A stretch of DNA of 64,000 nt, from positions 1 through 64,000 of the forward strand of contig NZ_JBHULB010000006.1 of the NCBI RefSeq assembly GCF_042684265.1. The letters run 5' to 3'. The position numbers and the translations under genes were made by a program. The notes below the pieces were generated by a model. That model had not been told where the DNA came from. It did no database searches and was given only the letters and a program-made list of their open reading frames with translations. The number at the start of each line of letters is the position of its first letter. Position 1 is the stretch's first letter. Below are positions 43,913 to 52,360 of the stretch, one piece after another. Source of the DNA: Croceitalea marina. GTDB taxonomy: Bacteria > Bacteroidota > Bacteroidia > Flavobacteriales > Flavobacteriaceae.

Positions 43913-46429
43913 ATGTTCAAGAAACTACTTCTTGTAGCACTATGTTTTAGTGGTACGCTTTCTGCTCAAGATTACTTTTATAAAAAATTTCACCCTTTTA
44001 ATCCTGATATACCTTCGCCGGAAGAATTTTTGGGATACGGTATCGGAGAACACCATACCAGACACGATTTAATAGTAAGCTATTTGACCAAATTGGCAGA
44101 AGTCTCAGAAAGAGCAAGTATATATGAGTATGGAAAAACTCACGAAGGCCGAAAATTGGTTATTCTCACCATCACTACACCTGAAAATCTTAAAAATCTT
44201 GAGGCCCTTAAAAAGCAACATTTAGCATTTACGGACCCGTCAAAATCACCTACGAATTTTGATGAGGTTCCTATTTTTATCAATTTAGGCTATAACGTTC
44301 ATGGTAATGAACCCTCTAGTTCAGAAGCTGCTTTGCTAACGGCCTATACAATGGTTGCATCGCAAAACTCTGAAATCAATACATACTTAAAACATTCCGT
44401 CATTTTTATCGATCCTACCATTAATCCAGATGGTAGAGATCGGCATACGCAGTGGGCAAACACTTATCAGGGTAGTCCACTGGTTGCTGACCCGCAAGAC
44501 GCTGAACATAACGAATATTGGCCTATGGGCCGAACCAACCATTATTGGTTCGATTTAAATCGTGATTGGCTTTTAGGTATAAACCCCGAAAGTCGAGGGA
44601 AATTAAATTGGTATCATGAGTGGTATCCGAACGTAGTTACAGATTTTCATGAAATGGGTAGTCAAAGCTCCTACTTCTTTGAACCTATGAAAACCAATGG
44701 ATCTCTAAATCCCATTATGCCCAAGGAAAACTATGAGGACTTAAACAATCTCTTTAGCAATTATTTTTCAAAGGCTTTAGATAGCATCGGCTCTTTTTAC
44801 TTTACAAAAGAAGTATTTGATGGTACTTATCCGGGTTATGGCTCTTCCTATCCTGATTTGCAAGGAGGTTTAGGGCTTCTTTTTGAACAGGCGAGCTCGC
44901 GAGGACACAAACAAAAAACGGCATTCGGCGAAATTACTTTTCCTTTCACCATAAGAAATCAATACATCTCTAGCATTACTACAGTAAAAGCTGCTGTTGA
45001 AAACAAGGCATACTTGAGAAAATATCAGCAAGAGTTCTTTAAAAGTGCATTAACCAATTCAGGGAAATCAAAAGTAAGAGGATATTCCTTTAGTGATGAT
45101 TACGACAAAAATAGGGTTAAGGCTTTTATTGATAAACTACTCCTTCATAAAATTGATGTATATGAGTCCGGAAACAGTTTTGTAGTGCCGACAAAACAAC
45201 CCCAATATCGTATGGTCCAGACCATGTTTGAAACCTATAATAAGTATCGGGACAGCGTCTACTACGATGCTTCGGCTTGGTCCGTTGCTAATTTCTACAA
45301 TATGAAATATAAAGCAGTGACCAGTTTAAATCTTGGTAAAAAAGTCATTAGCACGGACAGTTTCGTTGAAACAAAAGCCTTACAGAAGTCAGAATATGCC
45401 TATATCGTTGATTATGATGACTACAATGCTATAGCAGCATTGAACTTCCTTCAACAAAACAATATTAAAGTCTCTTCATCCTTTAAGCCTTTTACTGCTA
45501 AAACTAGTGGTGGTAATATCACTTTTAATTATGGAGCCCTAGTCGTTCCGGTAAGTCTACAGAAAAAAGATGATAACGAAGTTTACGCTTTAATGAAGCA
45601 AGCGCAAAATAAATTTAAGGTGCCTGCCTATTCCGTTGAAACCGGCTACAGCTTAAAGGGTATAGATTTAGGTAGTCGCTATGTATCACCCATTAGTAAA
45701 CCCAGAGCTGCAATGTTAATTGGTGATGGTGTCCGTTCTTATGAAGCGGGAGAAGTATGGCATTTATTGGATACTCGCGTTCATATGCCGATAACCAAAA
45801 TTCCGATGCGAAACTTTAATCGTATCAATTTCGATAAATACAATACCTTGGTCATGGTCTCGGGTAGGTATAATCTATCCAAAACCCAACAGCAAAAAAT
45901 CAAAGATTGGGTCGGTAAAGGAAATACGCTAATTACCATCGGTACGGCGTCAAAATGGGCTATCGATAAAAAACTGGTTAAAGAAGAATTGATCAGTACC
46001 GATAAAAAAGACTCTACTGAAACTGTTAAAAGGAAGCCTTATGTCGATGCCCCTGAAAATATTGGCAAAGAGGCTATTGGCGGTGTTATTTTTAATGTAG
46101 ATTTAGATCTAACCCATCCTTTGGCTTTTGGGTATCGAGATACTCAAATTCCCGTTTATAAGAATAATTCCGTCTGGATAGCTCCAAGCAAAAATGAGTA
46201 TTCAACAGTCGTACAATATTCAAAAAATCCGCTAATTGACGGTTTCATCACAAAGAAAAATAGTAATGAATACTTAAAAAAATCTGCCTCTTTAGTGGTT
46301 AGTAAAGTTGGTCGAGGACGTGTTGTGCTATTTGCAGACAATCCCAACTTTAGAGGGTCTTGGTATGGTACCAACCGACTATTTTTGAATGCCTTGTTCT
46401 TAGGAGATAAAATAGATGTGCCAGATTAA
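43913..46429 (+). CDS. Secreted M14 zinc carboxypeptidase-like protein
   Basis: The 838-residue protein has a signal peptide ('KLLLVALCFSGTLSAQ') and a peptidase M14 domain with zinc ligands H130 and E133 ('NVHGNEPSSSEA') and H246 ('VVTDFHEMGSQSS'). A Glu in 'GLLFEQASSRGHK' may be the catalytic base. The C-terminal half is an uncharacterised beta-rich region that recurs in this Bacteroidota M14 group. It probably degrades peptides in the periplasm or outside the cell. It is followed by the DinB gene after 8 bp. Confidence 0.9.
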   Translation: MFKKLLLVALCFSGTLSAQDYFYKKFHPFNPDIPSPEEFLGYGIGEHHTRHDLIVSYLTKLAEVSERASIYEYGKTHEGRKLVILTITTPENLKNLEALKKQHLAFTDPSKSPTNFDEVPIFINLGYNVHGNEPSSSEAALLTAYTMVASQNSEINTYLKHSVIFIDPTINPDGRDRHTQWANTYQGSPLVADPQDAEHNEYWPMGRTNHYWFDLNRDWLLGINPESRGKLNWYHEWYPNVVTDFHEMGSQSSYFFEPMKTNGSLNPIMPKENYEDLNNLFSNYFSKALDSIGSFYFTKEVFDGTYPGYGSSYPDLQGGLGLLFEQASSRGHKQKTAFGEITFPFTIRNQYISSITTVKAAVENKAYLRKYQQEFFKSALTNSGKSKVRGYSFSDDYDKNRVKAFIDKLLLHKIDVYESGNSFVVPTKQPQYRMVQTMFETYNKYRDSVYYDASAWSVANFYNMKYKAVTSLNLGKKVISTDSFVETKALQKSEYAYIVDYDDYNAIAALNFLQQNNIKVSSSFKPFTAKTSGGNITFNYGALVVPVSLQKKDDNEVYALMKQAQNKFKVPAYSVETGYSLKGIDLGSRYVSPISKPRAAMLIGDGVRSYEAGEVWHLLDTRVHMPITKIPMRNFNRINFDKYNTLVMVSGRYNLSKTQQQKIKDWVGKGNTLITIGTASKWAIDKKLVKEELISTDKKDSTETVKRKPYVDAPENIGKEAIGGVIFNVDLDLTHPLAFGYRDTQIPVYKNNSVWIAPSKNEYSTVVQYSKNPLIDGFITKKNSNEYLKKSASLVVSKVGRGRVVLFADNPNFRGSWYGTNRLFLNALFLGDKIDVPD

Positions 46430-46437
46430 AATATATA

Positions 46438-46953
46438 ATGCTTTATGCCCAAATAATTCCAAAATGGGCCTTGAATAGAATAATGAATAGAGAAATTGAG
46501 CCGCTACTAAATGCTTTAAATGAAACGCCTAGATTGCTAAGTGAGCTAATTGATGAAATTGACCCAGAACTTTACAAGGCAAAGATTATAAAAGACAAAT
46601 GGTCTATTCATGAACATGCGACCCATATAGCGGTGGGTGATATTTATGGTTTTCAAAAAAGGCTAAAGATGTTCAGCCATAAAGAAAAGCCCACTTTCAA
46701 ACCGCTCTCCGGAGATAATTTTGACGACTTGTTTTTTTTGAATTTGGACCTAAAAAAGACTCTAGGCGACTTTTTTGAAATAAGGCGAAAAACTGTTGAA
46801 TTAGCGAAAATGTTTAGTTTAAACGACTGGTCTAAGCAGGCCGTTCATCCAGAATACAAAACCTACACCCCATATATTATGTTAAGGCATTTGTTAATGC
46901 ATGACCATAATCATTTGTACAAAATCGAAGATATGGGATTAGGAATTAGATAA
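46438..46953 (+). CDS. DinB family protein
   Basis: The protein (171 residues, or 156 if the ATG at 46483 is used) has the DinB four-helix bundle with 'KWSIHEHATHIAVGDIYGFQ' and 'LRHLLMHDHNHLYKIEDMG', whose histidines form the metal-binding triad of this superfamily. DinB-like enzymes are often metal-dependent thiol transferases or hydrolases; substrate unknown. The alignment-typical start 'MNREIEPLLNALNETP' favours the second ATG. Confidence 0.85.
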   Translation: MLYAQIIPKWALNRIMNREIEPLLNALNETPRLLSELIDEIDPELYKAKIIKDKWSIHEHATHIAVGDIYGFQKRLKMFSHKEKPTFKPLSGDNFDDLFFLNLDLKKTLGDFFEIRRKTVELAKMFSLNDWSKQAVHPEYKTYTPYIMLRHLLMHDHNHLYKIEDMGLGIR

Positions 46954-46971
46954 AAAATAACCTTGAACCAA

Positions 46972-48555
46972 ATGAAAAAACTACTCACATTTTTTTTAGC
47001 CTTAGCGCTAAGTCAAACTGTCTTCTCTCAAGAGAAACTGAGCGAAGGGCCCTTTAACCAACTAGTAATAAGGGGAGTAACCCTAATAAATGGAAATGGG
47101 GCACCCCCAAGAGGTCCGATAGACATCGTCGTAGAAAATAATAAAATTGTAAAAGTTCAAGTTGTCGGCTACCCCGGAGTAACAATTGATAACGCTAAAC
47201 GACCTAAATTAAAACCTGGTGGAAAAGAACTTGACTGTTCAGGTATGTATTTACTACCCGGCTTTATTGATATGCATGGTCATATAGGAGGCATTGCGCA
47301 AGGGGCTGAAGCAGATTATGTGTTTAAACTTTGGATGGCGCACGGCATTACTACAGTTAGAGAGCCAAGCGGACGTGGAATAGATTGGACATTAGATTTA
47401 AAACGAAAGAGCCAAAAGAACGAAATAATTGCCCCCAGAATCTTTGCCTATACTGGTTTTGGACAGCAGACAAAAGATTTCAATCCGTTGAACGACGCAC
47501 CTATCTCAACCCCTGAACAAGCAAGAAAATGGGTTAGAGCGAACGCTGCACGTGGCGCAGATGGTATCAAATTCTTTGGAGCATCACCGGAGATTATGTC
47601 GGCCGCTCTTGATGAAAATAAAAAACTGGGGCTGCGTTCTGCATGCCATCATGCACAATTAGATGTAGCCCGATGGAATGTGCTCAACTCCGCCAGAGCA
47701 GGCTTAACGAGCATGGAACACTGGTATGGACTGCCCGAAGCACTTTTTGAAGATAGAACCGTTCAAGATTATCCACTAGACTATAATTACCAAAATGAAC
47801 AAAACCGCTTTGAAGAAGCCGGGAAATTATGGAAACAAGCTTCAAAACCCTATTCTGAACATTGGAACAATGTAATGAACGAACTAATAAGTTTAGATTT
47901 CACTTTGGACCCAACCTTTAATATTTACGAGGCCAGTAGAGACCTGCAAAGGGCAAGACGAGCCGAATGGCATGAAGATTATACGTTGCCTTCGCTTTGG
48001 GAGTTTTACCAACCTAGTAAAATTAGTCATGGCTCCTACTGGCATGATTGGGGCACGGAGCAAGAAGTAGCTTGGAGGGAGAATTATAAACTTTGGATGA
48101 CTTTTATCAATGAATACAAGAATAGAGGCGGTCGGGTAACCACAGGGTCTGATTCCGGGTTTATTTTTCAACTATATGGGTTCGCCTACATTAGAGAAAT
48201 GGAACTCCTTAGAGAAGCTGGTTTTCATCCTTTAGAGGTAATTCGTTCTGCAACACTTAATGGAGCGGAAGCTTTAGGAATTTCAGACAAAGTGGGTACC
48301 GTAGCGGTTGGGAAATTGGCAGACTTTGCAATCGTAGAAGAAAACCCGTTGAAAAATTTAAAAGTACTTTATGGTACAGGAGCCATTAAACTAACCGATG
48401 ATAATGAAGTTGTTCGGGTAGGTGGCGTAAAATACACTATTAAAGATGGTATTATTTTTAACTCAAAGGCCCTTTTAGAAGATGTAAAAAGAATGGTGAC
48501 AAATGAAAAAGAAAAAATAGATTATAGTTTAAAGCAGCCCGGCATCAAAGAATAA
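46972..48555 (+). CDS. Secreted amidohydrolase
   Basis: The ATG at 46972 gives 527 residues with a signal peptide ('KKLLTFFLALALSQTVFSQ'). The amidohydrolase fold is shown by the metal pair H102-G-H104 ('FIDMHGHIGG'), further ligands in 'CHHAQLD' and 'SMEHWYG', and the metal Asp in 'TTGSDSGF'. The C-terminal 'GTVAVGKLADFAIVEENPL' is the usual composite domain. Substrate is unknown. A TTG three codons earlier was not used. The gene ends 4 bp before a convergent small gene. Confidence 0.9.
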   Translation: MKKLLTFFLALALSQTVFSQEKLSEGPFNQLVIRGVTLINGNGAPPRGPIDIVVENNKIVKVQVVGYPGVTIDNAKRPKLKPGGKELDCSGMYLLPGFIDMHGHIGGIAQGAEADYVFKLWMAHGITTVREPSGRGIDWTLDLKRKSQKNEIIAPRIFAYTGFGQQTKDFNPLNDAPISTPEQARKWVRANAARGADGIKFFGASPEIMSAALDENKKLGLRSACHHAQLDVARWNVLNSARAGLTSMEHWYGLPEALFEDRTVQDYPLDYNYQNEQNRFEEAGKLWKQASKPYSEHWNNVMNELISLDFTLDPTFNIYEASRDLQRARRAEWHEDYTLPSLWEFYQPSKISHGSYWHDWGTEQEVAWRENYKLWMTFINEYKNRGGRVTTGSDSGFIFQLYGFAYIREMELLREAGFHPLEVIRSATLNGAEALGISDKVGTVAVGKLADFAIVEENPLKNLKVLYGTGAIKLTDDNEVVRVGGVKYTIKDGIIFNSKALLEDVKRMVTNEKEKIDYSLKQPGIKE

Positions 48556-48559
48556 CTGC

Positions 48560-48805
48560 TTAAGCAATTTTAGAAGTAGCTTTAGTTTCGAAAACTAAAG
48601 CTTTTTTTACCCTAGTATTTTTTAATTTGTAGACTCTAGCAACTTTTCTTTCTGTTGTAGTCGTTATTTTGTTCTCAACTTTAACGTTAGTAGTCAATAC
48701 AACACCCATTTCTATGGTAGCTATCTTTTTATCGGTATTTACATTTTGAGCGATTGCAGTTGCTCCTAAGAAAAGTACAAATGTTAAGGTTAAGATAGCT
48801 TTCAT
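48560..48805 (-). CDS. Small secreted basic protein, paralogue A
   Basis: The 81-residue product has a signal peptide ('LTFVLFLGATAIAQ', predicted cleavage after A-I-A) and a basic mature part with a beta-like middle and the conserved tail 'KVARVYKLKNTRVKKALVFE'. Paralogues lie at 49160-49387 and 49704-49940. I know no named family with this tail. The mature part (about 61 residues) is basic; it might bind an anionic envelope polymer, but that is a guess. Confidence 0.8.
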   Translation of the reverse strand: MKAILTLTFVLFLGATAIAQNVNTDKKIATIEMGVVLTTNVKVENKITTTTERKVARVYKLKNTRVKKALVFETKATSKIA

Positions 48806-48872
48806 AATATTGGGCTTTGTTATAACTATAACGCAGCATACATATCTGAATACGGTTTCATTCGTTGAAAAG

Positions 48873-48973
48873 CACTAATTTTTCGTTATAAATGATTACA
48901 TACGGCAAACTGCACTAATTTACCGATAAGCAACCCTAACATAGGAAACACTTCACCGATATAAAATGCACTT
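48873..48973 (-). promoter_or_regulatory. Two-block upstream module of paralogue A
   Basis: Block 1 CACTAATTTTTCG (48873-48885) lies 68 bp from the ATG. Block 2 starts at 48954 (CACCGATATAAAATGCACTT), 81 bp from block 1. A second partial copy of block 1 (GCACTAATTTACCG, 48912-48925) sits between them. Copies B and C have the same two blocks at the same 81-bp spacing. Confidence 0.7.
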
Positions 48974-49046
48974 AAACCTAGAGACTTCAGTATCTAGATT
49001 GTGAAAGAATAACAAAATAAGTCCCTAAACAGTTGAGCTTATCTTT

Positions 49047-49157
49047 TTATTTAGAGGTAACTCGTACTTTTTTACGCTTAGAATTTTCCATTGCAAAAGC
49101 AATACTTGTTAAGGTAAGTGCAATTACAGTAGTAACGATTAATAAGGATAGTATCAT
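49047..49157 (-). CDS. Tiny hydrophobic-basic ORF (36 residues) after paralogue B
   Basis: An ATG at 49157, 2 bp after the paralogue B stop, opens 36 codons: a hydrophobic stretch ('LLIVTTVIALTLTSIAFA') resembling a signal peptide with an A-F-A site, then 14 residues, strongly basic ('SKRKKVRVTSK'). It could be a co-translated secreted micropeptide or membrane peptide. Such short ORFs arise by chance, so support comes only from spacing and composition. Confidence 0.45.
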   Translation of the reverse strand: MILSLLIVTTVIALTLTSIAFAMENSKRKKVRVTSK

Positions 49158-49159
49158 AA

Positions 49160-49387
49160 TTAGGCTAATTTTGCACCGTCTCTTTTGGTCTTAAAGCTCA
49201 ATTCTTTTTTAACTCTAAAGTTTTTGAACATATACAATCGGGCAACCTGTGTTTCAGATTTTTCAATTTTAACGTTCAATACGACGGTTGCAGTTTTTGT
49301 TTCAACCTTAGTTTCTTTAGAAGGAGTTTGCGCCATTGCTGCTGTTCCTAAAAAGATTATAAAGATTAAAGTTAAAACTGCTTTCAT
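49160..49387 (-). CDS. Small secreted basic protein, paralogue B
   Basis: From the ATG at 49387 this is a 75-residue protein: signal peptide 'LTLIFIIFLGTAAMAQ', a Lys/Glu/Val-rich middle and the family tail 'QVARLYMFKNFRVKKELSFK'. The tail is nearly identical to paralogue C and less so to A. The longer open frame up to 49438 is ignored because the signal peptide starts at this ATG. It shares the upstream module and is followed by a 36-codon ORF after 2 bp. Confidence 0.82.
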   Translation of the reverse strand: MKAVLTLIFIIFLGTAAMAQTPSKETKVETKTATVVLNVKIEKSETQVARLYMFKNFRVKKELSFKTKRDGAKLA

Positions 49388-49458
49388 GATTTGGGTTTTT
49401 ATTACATGGTAAATGTACCTCGACCCATGGCAGTCCATAGATTTTGCTCGCTCTGCGA

Positions 49459-49566
49459 CACAAAATTTTCGCTAAAAGGTATTTATACAGATAAAATGTA
49501 TTTTATCTTCGACAAACGTTTTTAACCCAAAAAGCACCTCATCGATTTGAAATGCATTTAATCGGT
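49459..49566 (-). promoter_or_regulatory. Two-block upstream module of paralogue B
   Basis: Block 1 variant CACAAAATTTTCG (49459-49471) is 72 bp from the ATG; block 2 (CATCGATTTGAAATGCATTT) starts at 49540, 81 bp from block 1. A -7-like TACATTTA lies between block 1 and the gene, in a short dyad shared with copy C. The remaining gap up to 49703 holds no gene. Confidence 0.7.
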
Positions 49567-49703
49567 AAGACACGCTAAATAGAATTACTAGAATTTTAAT
49601 TTAAAAAGACGTCAGCATTTAAAAACAAGCTTTTGGTTCTTTTTGGACCACCAAGACTTGCATTTAGAATGATGGTTTAGGCAAAGCCAATCTTTCTAAT
49701 CAA

Positions 49704-49940
49704 TTATGCAAGTTTAGAACGGTTTCTTTTTGTTTTGAACGCTAACTCTTTTTTGATTCTAGAGTTTTTGAACATATACAATCGGGCAACCTTACCTTCT
49801 AAGTTAAGTTCTTGCTTAACTTCTTTAATCAATATCACATTTTCAGTAATAGTTTCCACCTTTATCTCTTTAATAGTAGTTTGTGCTACTGCAAAAGTTC
49901 CAAAGAAGATTATTGCGATTAAAGTTAAACTTGCTTTCAT
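49704..49940 (-). CDS. Small secreted basic protein, paralogue C
   Basis: The 78-residue product has a signal peptide ('LTLIAIIFFGTFAVAQ') and the family tail 'KVARLYMFKNSRIKKELAFK'. The middle ('IKEVKQELNLEG') differs from B, so conservation is concentrated in the signal region and tail. It is the right-most of the three tandem copies and has the clearest upstream module. Confidence 0.82.
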   Translation of the reverse strand: MKASLTLIAIIFFGTFAVAQTTIKEIKVETITENVILIKEVKQELNLEGKVARLYMFKNSRIKKELAFKTKRNRSKLA

Positions 49941-50009
49941 GTTTGTTTCGTTTTACATCGTAAATGTAATTTCACATGAAAGCTTAGGCAGATATAACTC
50001 GGTCTAGGA

Positions 50010-50118
50010 CACTAATTTTTCGCTTAAAAACCAATAGTTGGATAAAGTGTAAAAAAGTATCGGCAACGGTTTTTAATCCGATGAACTACACATCGATTTC
50101 GTATGCATTTCATCGATG
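50010..50118 (-). promoter_or_regulatory. Two-block upstream module of paralogue C
   Basis: Block 1 CACTAATTTTTCG (50010-50022) lies 70 bp from the ATG; block 2 (CATCGATTTCGTATGCATTT, then CATCGATG) spans 50091-50118 and forms a CATCGAT/ATCGATG dyad. The blocks are again 81 bp apart. Confidence 0.72.
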
Positions 50119-50123
50119 ACATA

Positions 50124-50792
50124 TTAATATAGTTGAAGTAAAAGATTTGGATCTGGACAATTGGTTTTATAAAAATCCAAATCGCTTTCACTACAAACAC
50201 CTGGGTAATCCCCTTGATAACTTCCCAAATCATTTATAATTTGAAAATGAAGATGAGGTGCATAGTTAACATTAATATCGGGTGTGCCTAAAGTAGCAAG
50301 TGTTTCTCCCTTTCTAAATTTTTTGCCAATAAATAATTCATATAAAGACTCAATGGAAAGGTGACCGTATAGGCTATAAAACAAAATATTCTCGAATTTA
50401 TGCTCTAAAATTATTGTCGGTCCATAGTTACCGATATCATCATTATTGCTAAAACTATGGACCGTGCCTGTAATTGGTGTTATCACTTGTGTACCTGCCT
50501 CGCACCAAAAATCGATTCCTAAATGAATATTTCTAGTGCTTCCCTTTGAAAATCGGTCAGCAGCGTCATATAGGTTCCTTTTCTCCAAATAGCCACCATA
50601 GGCTACCAATGCTTCATTTCGTGCTAAAACTTCATCAATATACTTTTGGCAACTATCGGGGTTTGTGATATCAACTCCTTTAAGCTCTTTATTCGTAGAG
50701 GACAAATCAATACTCATATAGAATTCAAGGGGTATCTTATTGTCCAGTATAGCTATGGGGGCTTTACTAAACTTTAAATTTGAAAAAATCAA
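50124..50792 (-). CDS. M23-type metallopeptidase domain protein without signal peptide
   Basis: The 222-residue protein has an M23/LytM core: 'STRNIHLGIDFWCEAGTQVI' (His and Asp ligands), 'FYSLYGHLSIESL' and 'NVNYAPHLHFQIINDLG' (H-x-H). No signal peptide or membrane segment is present, so it appears cytoplasmic, unlike ordinary murein hydrolases. The start is TTG at 50792; ATG at 50717 would remove residues that I judge conserved ('DNKIPLEFYMSIDLS'). A -7 box 45 bp upstream supports the TTG. Confidence 0.82.
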   Translation of the reverse strand: MIFSNLKFSKAPIAILDNKIPLEFYMSIDLSSTNKELKGVDITNPDSCQKYIDEVLARNEALVAYGGYLEKRNLYDAADRFSKGSTRNIHLGIDFWCEAGTQVITPITGTVHSFSNNDDIGNYGPTIILEHKFENILFYSLYGHLSIESLYELFIGKKFRKGETLATLGTPDINVNYAPHLHFQIINDLGSYQGDYPGVCSESDLDFYKTNCPDPNLLLQLY

Positions 50793-50836
50793 AGCGTTAA
50801 TTTCTATTTAAAAAGTTAAAACTAAAAGGTTCATTT

Positions 50837-50844
50837 CAAATATA
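50837..50844 (-). promoter_or_regulatory. -7 element of the cytoplasmic M23-type gene
   Basis: On the minus strand TATATTTG fits TAnnTTTG exactly, 44 bp before the TTG start. No TTG occurs at the -33 distance. Confidence 0.4.
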
Positions 50845-50899
50845 GTTTACATCTTAGTAATTTAAAGCACTTGAAAGCTAGTACAAAACTAAATAAGAA

Positions 50900-51583
50900 A
50901 TGGAGATTACATTTTTAGGCCACGCCTCATTACATATTAAAATTGATGATATTAATTTAATCGTTGACCCTTTTATTAGTGGAAATCCAAAAGCGGAGTC
51001 AATAAATTTAAATGATTTAAAGGCTGACTATATTCTTGTTACCCATGCTCATAGAGATCATATACTTGATGTTGAGGCTATTGTAAAGAACAACCCTAAG
51101 GCCAAACTTATTTCAAACTACGAAATTGTTCAGTGGTTCGATAAAAAAGGAATTCAAGGATACCCCTTAAACCATGGCGGAAAAAAGCATTTTGACTTTG
51201 GCATTGTAAAATATATAAACGCGATTCACTCGAGTGTTTTTCCAGACGGTAGCAATGGTGGCAACCCTGGTGGTTTTGTAGTCTCTTCAAAGAATAAGAC
51301 CATTTATATAGCAGGAGATACTGCTTTGACCATGGACATGAAATTATTACCCTTAATGTTCAAGCAAATTGATCTGGCCATTTTACCTATAGGAGATAAC
51401 TTTACGATGGGATATGAAGATGCAGCTATAGCTAGCGATTTTGTCGAATGTAATAAAGTGCTTGGTTGCCATTACGATACCTTCCCTCCTATTCCTTTAA
51501 ATAAAAAAGAGGCCGTAGACCATTTTAAAAACAAAGGAAAAGAACTTTTACTACCCGCAATTGGCGAGTCCATCCATATTTAA
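50900..51583 (+). CDS. UPF0173 metal-dependent hydrolase
   Basis: The 227-residue protein has the metallo-beta-lactamase fold of UPF0173: N-terminal 'EITFLGHASLHIKIDDINLI', metal box H49-x-H51-x-D53-H54 ('VTHAHRDHILD'), then 'IYIAGDTALTMDM' and 'GCHYDTFPPI'. The family is soluble and its substrate unknown. The gene is divergent from the cytoplasmic M23-type gene. Confidence 0.92.
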   Translation: MEITFLGHASLHIKIDDINLIVDPFISGNPKAESINLNDLKADYILVTHAHRDHILDVEAIVKNNPKAKLISNYEIVQWFDKKGIQGYPLNHGGKKHFDFGIVKYINAIHSSVFPDGSNGGNPGGFVVSSKNKTIYIAGDTALTMDMKLLPLMFKQIDLAILPIGDNFTMGYEDAAIASDFVECNKVLGCHYDTFPPIPLNKKEAVDHFKNKGKELLLPAIGESIHI

Positions 51584-51650
51584 AAACTAGAAGATTCTAT
51601 CACAATACAGGTAAGTTTTATTGGTCTTTTACTACTAATCTTAAAATTTT

Positions 51651-52328
51651 ATGTTGATGAAAAAATTATTTTTAATACCCGTTCTTTTAATATCGTTCAG
51701 TTGTCAACCGAAATCAAAAACCAAAAAAGAAGTTGCTGTTGAACCCATTCCTGAAAAAGTGCTATTGTCTCAGGAAGACTTGCAACAATATGAAACTGCT
51801 TATTTTGCAAGTGGTTGTTTTTGGTGTGTAGAGGCCATTTTTGAAAGTGTAAAAGGAGTTAAAGAAGTAGTTTCTGGATACTCTGGCGGGCCAGAAAAAA
51901 ATCCGACATATGAACAGGTAGCATATGGCAGAACAAGACATGCCGAGGCGGTTAAAGTATATTACGACCCAGAAATAATCTCATTTCAGAAGTTGGTAAA
52001 AGTATTTTTTGGTTCTCATGACCCTACTTCCCTGAACAGACAGGGTCCGGATAGGGGTGCACAATACCGCTCCATAGCCTTTTATGAGACTAAGGAAGAA
52101 AAGAAAATAATAGATGATTATATCACACTATTGGTTTCTGAAGGTGTTTATGACAGACCTATAGTTACCGAAGTAGAAAAGTTTGATGTTTTTTACGGTG
52201 CAGAAGATTATCATCAAGATTACGAAAGAAAAAATCCGAATAATTCTTATATCAAAGCTGTTTCAATACCTAGATATAACCGATTTAAAGAGAATTTTAA
52301 GGACTATTTGAAAGAAGATGCGCATTAA
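51651..52328 (+). CDS. msrA: Peptide-methionine (S)-S-oxide reductase, lipoprotein form
   Basis: MsrA repairs oxidised methionine. The 225-residue protein starts with a lipoprotein signal peptide ('LFLIPVLLISFSC', Cys 18), so it is anchored in the envelope. The active-site Cys is C56 in 'FASGCFWCVEAIFE', and 'GYSGGPEKNPTYEQVAYGRT' and 'EDYHQDYERKNPN' are family blocks. No C-terminal resolving cysteine is present; C59 in the same motif may serve. ATG at 51651 or 51657 are both possible. Confidence 0.94.
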   Translation: MLMKKLFLIPVLLISFSCQPKSKTKKEVAVEPIPEKVLLSQEDLQQYETAYFASGCFWCVEAIFESVKGVKEVVSGYSGGPEKNPTYEQVAYGRTRHAEAVKVYYDPEIISFQKLVKVFFGSHDPTSLNRQGPDRGAQYRSIAFYETKEEKKIIDDYITLLVSEGVYDRPIVTEVEKFDVFYGAEDYHQDYERKNPNNSYIKAVSIPRYNRFKENFKDYLKEDAH

Positions 52329-52360
52329 GATAGTAGGTAGGTTTATTCGGGACTCCAAAG

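Noticed and set aside
48873..50118. Assignment of the upstream blocks as LytTR-binding direct repeats
   Set aside because: The blocks do not clearly show the two spaced 9-bp repeats of that family; only the conserved geometry is certain.
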